A stretch of 64,000 bases of DNA, from NCBI RefSeq assembly GCF_000744375.1, contig NZ_JQLU01000005.1:434001-498000 (forward strand), written 5' to 3'. The notes under the pieces were generated by a model. That model was not told the origin of the DNA. It worked only from the letters and a program-made list of their open reading frames with translations, and did no database searches. Below are positions 59,904 through 64,000 of this stretch, one piece after another. The first letter of the stretch is position 1. Every line of letters begins with the position of its first letter. Source of the DNA: Carnobacterium gallinarum DSM 4847. Its GTDB lineage: Bacteria; Bacillota; Bacilli; Lactobacillales; Carnobacteriaceae. The translations under genes were made by a program, and so were the position numbers.

Positions 59904-60668
59904 TTAAATTCTAGCTAATAGTGTTTCTGTTTCGTGAATGGACCAAACTCCACTTCCTCGATTGTAACAAATTGTAGCCAAACGGTCCTGCTCTGGAAAT
60001 GGATTTCCAACTTCTCTTAAGCGATCTTCTGCTAAAAAAATTGGAATATCGTAAGAATCACCGTGGACTTCTAATTGTTTTAAAGAAAATAACGCTCCTT
60101 CTTTTAGGTAAGGAATAAGCTGTTTTACCATCTCTATTGGGATAGTTTTAATTTCTTGTGGCTTTTGAAAAAAAGAACGTTTTTCATTAATCTTAACAGT
60201 TAGAGCATTTGTTAAACTTAAACTCAACAAAGTAAAATATTGATCTAGATAACGATAATATACTTTAGTCATAGCATCAGGTAAAGTTAGGTAAATAAAA
60301 TTATTTTGTAGTTTATAGTAAAACGGAGAGTGAAGATGAGTGTGCGCATGGGCAATGTATAATAACTCTGAAATTTCTACTGGAGTTAATTGTCGTAGCA
60401 ATTCTAAACTCTCAAAATCAATCCATTTACTCATTTTTTCTGGGGATTTGCTACATTCATCAAAATGTCGATGAACATTTTCACGGCCTCGAATAATCCG
60501 AAATCCAGTATGAGATTCAAATTCTCCAACACCTTTTTTCGCATCCAATAACAGAATATTTTTAGGTGTTTGTTTTAATGAATACTGAAAATTGTCCATA
60601 TCCATACCTTTACTTAACACATGATTCGTAACACTGTCTAAATACACATAAATATATTCGGTTGCCAC
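59904..60668 (-). CDS. Conserved-looking protein of unknown function
   Basis: A 254-residue soluble protein starting with GTG at 60668, nine bases after GGGGAGG. I see no membrane helix or signal peptide. A striking histidine-rich segment, IAHAHTHLHSPFYYKL (about residues 105-120), could bind metal, and the second half contains SLKQLEVHGDSYDIPIFL. No family comes to mind. Single gene with its own terminator, transcribed before the SMR pair. Confidence 0.7.
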   Translation of the reverse strand: MATEYIYVYLDSVTNHVLSKGMDMDNFQYSLKQTPKNILLLDAKKGVGEFESHTGFRIIRGRENVHRHFDECSKSPEKMSKWIDFESLELLRQLTPVEISELLYIAHAHTHLHSPFYYKLQNNFIYLTLPDAMTKVYYRYLDQYFTLLSLSLTNALTVKINEKRSFFQKPQEIKTIPIEMVKQLIPYLKEGALFSLKQLEVHGDSYDIPIFLAEDRLREVGNPFPEQDRLATICYNRGSGVWSIHETETLLARI

Positions 60669-60807
60669 TGCGCAAATCCTCCCCTAGTTTTTTTAATACC
60701 TTTATTGTACTACGAATTAAAACATTAATCTGTATCAATTGTATGATAAGTCTATTACAATCATTATTTGAAAACGCTCTATTACGTCAAACTGGTAACA
60801 ATTGTTC

Positions 60808-61704
60808 TTACATTTTCTCTAAACGCTCGATTCGTTTTTCTGTTGCTGGATGTGTTGCAAACAAAGAATCTTTTGACTCTTTTTTCAATGGATTTTCAAT
60901 ATACAAGGCTGCACTAGTTGGATCAGCTGATTTCATTGGCTCACTTGCAGAAATCTTTCGTAAGGCTGAGATTAACCCTTGAGGATTTCGGGTCAGTTCA
61001 ACAGCTGAGGCATCGGCTAAATATTCACGATTTCGTGATAGTGCCATTTGAGCCATAGTCGCTGCTAATGGCGCTAGAATCATAAATAGGATTGAAAGGA
61101 CCATTAAAATAGCACCACCACCGGATTTGTCATTATCATTACTACTACGGCGACTTCCCCCAGTAAACCATAACATTCTTGTTCCAATACTAGCTAAAAG
61201 TGCAATAACAGCTGCTAAGGCTAACGCAATTGTTGACAAACGAATGTCATAATTACGGATATGCGAAACTTCATGGGCCATCACACCTTCTAATTCTTCA
61301 CGATTTAATTTTTCTAAAATCCCTGTAGTACACGCAACTGAAGCATTTTCAGGAGAATTTCCTGCTGCAAAAGCATTTGGACTTGGATCATCAATAATGT
61401 ATATTTTAGGCATTGGAATACGTGCAACAAGTGACAACTCTTCCACAATATTCCACAGCATTGGATAGTCTTCTTTGCTAGTAATTTCTCGACCTTTATT
61501 TAGCCCCATGACAATTTTTGTTGAATTAAAAATCATTAATGCCATATAAATCAAAGCAAAAACAGCTGCCAACACAATTCCCATCACAGCATTATTCCAA
61601 TTGGCGTAGCCCACGGCTGCACCAATTAAAGCAACTAAGACAAAAAAAGCAAACATAACTAAAATGGTTTTTCGTTTATTTTCTTCAATTTGTTGATGTA
61701 ACAT
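60808..61704 (-). CDS. htpX: Membrane zinc protease HtpX
   Basis: A 298-residue integral membrane metalloprotease (M48). Two N-terminal helices (about 15-55) precede the active site [12 protein letters not shown] (about 138-149; HExxH with His ligands), two further helices follow (about 155-215), and the third ligand region is [16 protein letters not shown]. HtpX degrades damaged membrane proteins. It lies after lemA, a frequent partner, but a terminator hairpin separates them. Confidence 0.95.
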   Translation of the reverse strand: MLHQQIEENKRKTILVMFAFFVLVALIGAAVGYANWNNAVMGIVLAAVFALIYMALMIFNSTKIVMGLNKGREITSKEDYPMLWNIVEELSLVARIPMPKIYIIDDPSPNAFAAGNSPENASVACTTGILEKLNREELEGVMAHEVSHIRNYDIRLSTIALALAAVIALLASIGTRMLWFTGGSRRSSNDNDKSGGGAILMVLSILFMILAPLAATMAQMALSRNREYLADASAVELTRNPQGLISALRKISASEPMKSADPTSAALYIENPLKKESKDSLFATHPATEKRIERLEKM

Positions 61705-61752
61705 CTCTTGTCCCTTCTTTCAATCTTAGCATTTTTTCATATGACTAAAAAA

Positions 61753-61798
61753 GTCCCTTGAAAAAGTCAGAGATTTTTCTCTGGAACCTTTAAGGGAC
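61753..61798 (-). terminator. Hairpin terminator between lemA and htpX
   Basis: Outer stem GTCCCTT/AAGGGAC, inner stem CAGAGA/TCTCTG, then TTTTTTAG on the minus strand, 48 bp past lemA. It should reduce or stop read-through into htpX. Confidence 0.75.
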
Positions 61799-61846
61799 CC
61801 ACTTACTGAACAAATCATTCTAACTCTAACTATTGTAGTTAATTAA

Positions 61847-62404
61847 TTAAAATGAAACCTTTGGAACTGATTTTTCTTCCACTGGTGTTTCTAGCATTTT
61901 TTCTTGTGTAAATTTATGAATTCCAGCTACAATATTACTTGGAAAAGCTTGAATTTTAATGTTATAAGTAGCCACACTTGAATTATATAATTGTCGAGAA
62001 TAAGCAATTTTATTTTCAGTTGTCGTTAACTCTTCTTGTAATTGTTGAAAACTTTGATTCGCTTTTAAATCTGGATAACTTTCGCTTAAAGCAAAAATAG
62101 TTTTTAGAGAATCACTGATTTGATTTGACACTTGCATTGTTTCTTCATGATTTCCTTCTGGAATTTGAGTTAGCTGATTACGCATTTCGACTACTTTAGC
62201 TAACGTGTCTTTTTCATGTGCTGCATAACCTTTTACAGTTTCAACTAGATTCGGAATCAAATCATTTCTGCGTTTTAATTGAACATCAATCTGGCTCCAC
62301 GCTTCTTGAACCCATACCCGAGCTTTAACTAAGTTATTGTAGCTGCTTATATAAAGTACCACTAATAATACTATGACTACTATTCCAATAATCCATCCCA
62401 TCAT
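61847..62404 (-). CDS. lemA: LemA family membrane-anchored protein
   Basis: A 185-residue protein started at ATG 62404 (MMGWIIGIVVIVLL) behind GGGAG; the frame runs 11 codons further without a binding site. One N-terminal helix (about 3-21) is followed by a LemA helical domain with the signature QLKRRNDLIPNLVETVKGYA. LemA proteins often accompany HtpX. Function poorly known. Confidence 0.92.
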   Translation of the reverse strand: MMGWIIGIVVIVLLVVLYISSYNNLVKARVWVQEAWSQIDVQLKRRNDLIPNLVETVKGYAAHEKDTLAKVVEMRNQLTQIPEGNHEETMQVSNQISDSLKTIFALSESYPDLKANQSFQQLQEELTTTENKIAYSRQLYNSSVATYNIKIQAFPSNIVAGIHKFTQEKMLETPVEEKSVPKVSF

Positions 62405-62562
62405 ATTCCACTCCCTTATTTTACTTCTTATTCTCATCCTACCAAATATACCCTTAAAAATAAAGTAAAGTTTCTTAATCTATTAATTATTTTATTTGTA
62501 ACAAGACGGAGATGAGACAAAACTACTATTTTGAATCAAGATACGTTAACTAAAAAATAAAG

Positions 62563-62606
62563 AACTGCAAAAAATCAACATTTGTAAAAATGGATTTTTT
62601 GCAGTT
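62563..62606 (-). terminator. Terminator of dps
   Basis: A 14-bp perfect stem AACTGCAAAAAATC/GATTTTTTGCAGTT with T-rich tails on both strands, 47 bp past the dps stop. Confidence 0.88.
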
Positions 62607-62652
62607 TTCTCTATTTTAGAACTTATGTCCTACCTTGTCTTCATTCGTTAAT

Positions 62653-63135
62653 TTATTCGCCTTCTAAAGGAGATTGTCCTAAGAATGCTTGTAACATCCA
62701 GATGTTTTTATCCACTTCTGTTTTATAAGCGATTAACATATCTTGCGTACAATCGTCACCAGCTTCGCCAGTTAATTCGATTCCTTCAGCAAGTTCATCA
62801 CGTAATAAACGGTAATCACTAACAACTGATGCTACCATATCTTCAGCAGAAACTTTTTTAGAATAAGGTTTTTCTTCGATTGAAGCATGCTCTAAATATT
62901 CAGATAGGGTTGAATAAGGTTGTCCTCCAATTGCAATTAAACGCTCTGCAATCACATCGTTATTTGAATCAACGCTGCCAAATAATTCTTCAAATTTTTC
63001 ATGTAATGTATAGAAGCTAGCTCCTTGTACATACCAGTGATGTTGGTGAAGTTTTGTGTAAAGCACCCCATGATTTGCTACTAATTTGTTTAAAATTGCT
63101 TTTACATCAATGTTTGTTTTTTGCATTGAACTCAT
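62653..63135 (-). CDS. dps: Dps family iron-storage/stress protein
   Basis: A 160-residue ferritin-like protein. The inter-subunit ferroxidase ligands are seen in KLHQHHWYVQG (His about 31-34), LHEKFEEL (His/Glu) and DVIAERLIAIGG (Asp/Glu). It would oxidise and store iron and protect DNA against peroxide. The ATG follows AGGAGG. The promoter carries a PerR box, supporting a peroxide-stress role. Confidence 0.94.
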   Translation of the reverse strand: MSSMQKTNIDVKAILNKLVANHGVLYTKLHQHHWYVQGASFYTLHEKFEELFGSVDSNNDVIAERLIAIGGQPYSTLSEYLEHASIEEKPYSKKVSAEDMVASVVSDYRLLRDELAEGIELTGEAGDDCTQDMLIAYKTEVDKNIWMLQAFLGQSPLEGE

Positions 63136-63164
63136 CCTCCTATTTATTAGAAATAATTATTACT

Positions 63165-63201
63165 TTGTAATCATTATAAACTATCAAACTTATTTTGTCT
63201 A
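63165..63201 (-). promoter_or_regulatory. dps promoter with PerR box
   Basis: TAGACA (63196-63201), 17-bp spacer, TATAAT (63173-63178). Overlapping the -10 is TTATAATGATTACAA (63165-63179), one mismatch from the PerR consensus TTATAATNATTATAA. A repressor there would block RNA polymerase until peroxide inactivates it. Confidence 0.8.
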
Positions 63202-63311
63202 ATTGTATTTTGTTACATTTTACAATTATTCGCTAAAGCTGATTTGTTACCTTCTTAACAATTATACCTTTTCAACTTTTTTATTTCAATCATTAACCTC
63301 TCTTTTTCAAT

Positions 63312-63341
63312 TTGATTTCAATTTCGCTTTAATGCTAGAAT
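63312..63341 (+). promoter_or_regulatory. Possible promoter of the SUKH gene
   Basis: TTGATT, 18-bp spacer, TAGAAT, about 60 bp before the ATG at 63402. Confidence 0.45.
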
Positions 63342-63401
63342 AAAGTATAGAACTAATTTATTCATTCTACTGAAATTAACTCACACTAAAAGGAGAATTT
63401 T

Positions 63402-64000
63402 ATGTATTTCATTAAAAACAAGCTATTTCCAACTCCTAATCAACTATATTCAGAACTTCCATTTTTTCAAAAAATCAGTATTGCTGATCTGCCTAATAGC
63501 TATTTAGCTTTACTTACAGAACAAAACGGAGGCTATCTGCGGTTAAACTCTTTGCCAACTTCAGAACCTACTAGAGATGGATTAGATTCCGTTGAGTTTC
63601 ACTATTTATTTGGACTGCATTCAGAGTCAGCTACAAGTATTTTATTTCAACAAGACGATCATGACAAATTTTCATTACCTGATTATTTTATTTTTTTTAG
63701 TGTCAATGGGGATCAACTTTGGGCTTTTGATTATTCTAATCTAAAAAATAATGAACCTAGCATTCGATATATCGATATGGATACCGATCAGTGGTTACAT
63801 ATTGCTGATTCATTTGAGGAGTTTTTATATCTGCTTCATTCAGCTCCTTTAGATTTAAATGAAGAAAGAACGCTGACTCGACATGAAGCCAATCATAACT
63901 TTTTATTAGCTACTTCTGCCGAATTGGAATCTTTGCTGCTTCGCTTTGAAGATGATTTAGACAAGAACTGGTACTTCACTTGGCTACTTCAACTAGCTCA
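63402..64000 (+). CDS. SMI1/KNR4 (SUKH) domain protein, C-terminus outside the window
   Basis: The ATG at 63402 follows AAAAGGAGAATT and the frame stays open to the window end (199 codons). Residues about 1-150 fit a SUKH domain: DLPNSYLALLTEQNGGYLRL near 35-54, PDYFIFFSVNGDQLWAFDYS near 100-119, and the SFEEFLYLL ending. SUKH proteins often serve as immunity proteins for polymorphic toxins, but many stand alone as housekeeping proteins. No toxin gene is visible upstream. Confidence 0.75.
   Translation, partial: MYFIKNKLFPTPNQLYSELPFFQKISIADLPNSYLALLTEQNGGYLRLNSLPTSEPTRDGLDSVEFHYLFGLHSESATSILFQQDDHDKFSLPDYFIFFSVNGDQLWAFDYSNLKNNEPSIRYIDMDTDQWLHIADSFEEFLYLLHSAPLDLNEERTLTRHEANHNFLLATSAELESLLLRFEDDLDKNWYFTWLLQLA

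Noticed and set aside
63402..64000. Immunity gene of a polymorphic toxin system
   Set aside because: A SUKH domain alone is not enough; no toxin or secretion gene lies upstream and the downstream side is outside the window.

Overview
The window looks like chromosomal DNA of a low-GC Gram-positive lactic acid bacterium. The 16S rRNA sequence (minus strand, about 46511-48068), the single tRNA-Ala in the 16S-23S spacer, the acpS-alr-mazF and cdaA-cdaR-glmM gene orders and the AT-rich spacers point to Carnobacterium or a close relative in the Carnobacteriaceae. The genus call rests on memory of 16S sequences, not on a search. Most genes and the whole rrn operon lie on the minus strand, as expected if that strand is co-directional with replication.

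Layout. 1-2734: lrgA/pftA-like gene (cut by the window edge) with its LytSR two-component system. 2924-6423: heterodimeric ABC multidrug exporter. 6749-9628: two small membrane proteins, tRNA-Leu, SprT-like protein, AraC/GyrI-type regulator. 9773-14171: Tex, Na+/H+ antiporter, metallophosphatase. 14316-17358: a plus-strand MacAB/YknXYZ-like efflux operon with a consensus promoter and a palindromic operator candidate. 17388-21244: secreted C39-like peptidase, cystine transporter TcyP, membrane diguanylate cyclase. 21820-27530: amino-sugar and c-di-AMP block (glmS with glmS ribozyme, glmM, cdaR, cdaA). 27626-30211: YfhO. 30401-30995: tRNA-Tyr, tRNA-Gln, an isolated 5S rRNA and tRNA-Lys under their own promoter. 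31184-38959: giant membrane protein, M20 hydrolase with an MFS transporter, small secreted protein, alpha carbonic anhydrase lipoprotein. 39228-42542: MepB-like pseudogene, tRNA-Glu, KimA potassium importer, GNAT, a decayed fragment. 42504-48350: complete rrn operon with two promoters (16S, tRNA-Ala, 23S, 5S, tRNA-Asn, tRNA-Thr). 48478-53064: tRNA methyltransferase TrmR, CbpA-type c-di-AMP receptor, QueT with a preQ1-I riboswitch, and acpS-alr-mazF. 53349-58743: CshA-type RNA helicase with a long structured leader, BI-1 protein, MurF, Ddl. 58887-64000: paired SMR transporters, an uncharacterised protein, LemA/HtpX, Dps with a PerR box, and a SUKH-domain protein cut by the window end.

How the genes work together. 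Cell-wall precursor synthesis recurs (GlmS, GlmM, Alr, Ddl, MurF). c-di-AMP signalling appears as synthase (CdaA), its regulator (CdaR), a predicted target transporter (KimA) and a predicted receptor (CbpA). RNA-level regulation is rich: glmS ribozyme, preQ1-I riboswitch, and candidate structured leaders before cshA, tcyP and the SMR pair. I found no CRISPR array, prophage or intact insertion sequence. I see no clear multi-gene system of a new type. The best candidates for something undescribed are the cshA leader, the tcyP leader, the short-ORF/hairpin block before the SMR pair, the orphan divergent 5S gene, and the 1165-residue membrane protein.
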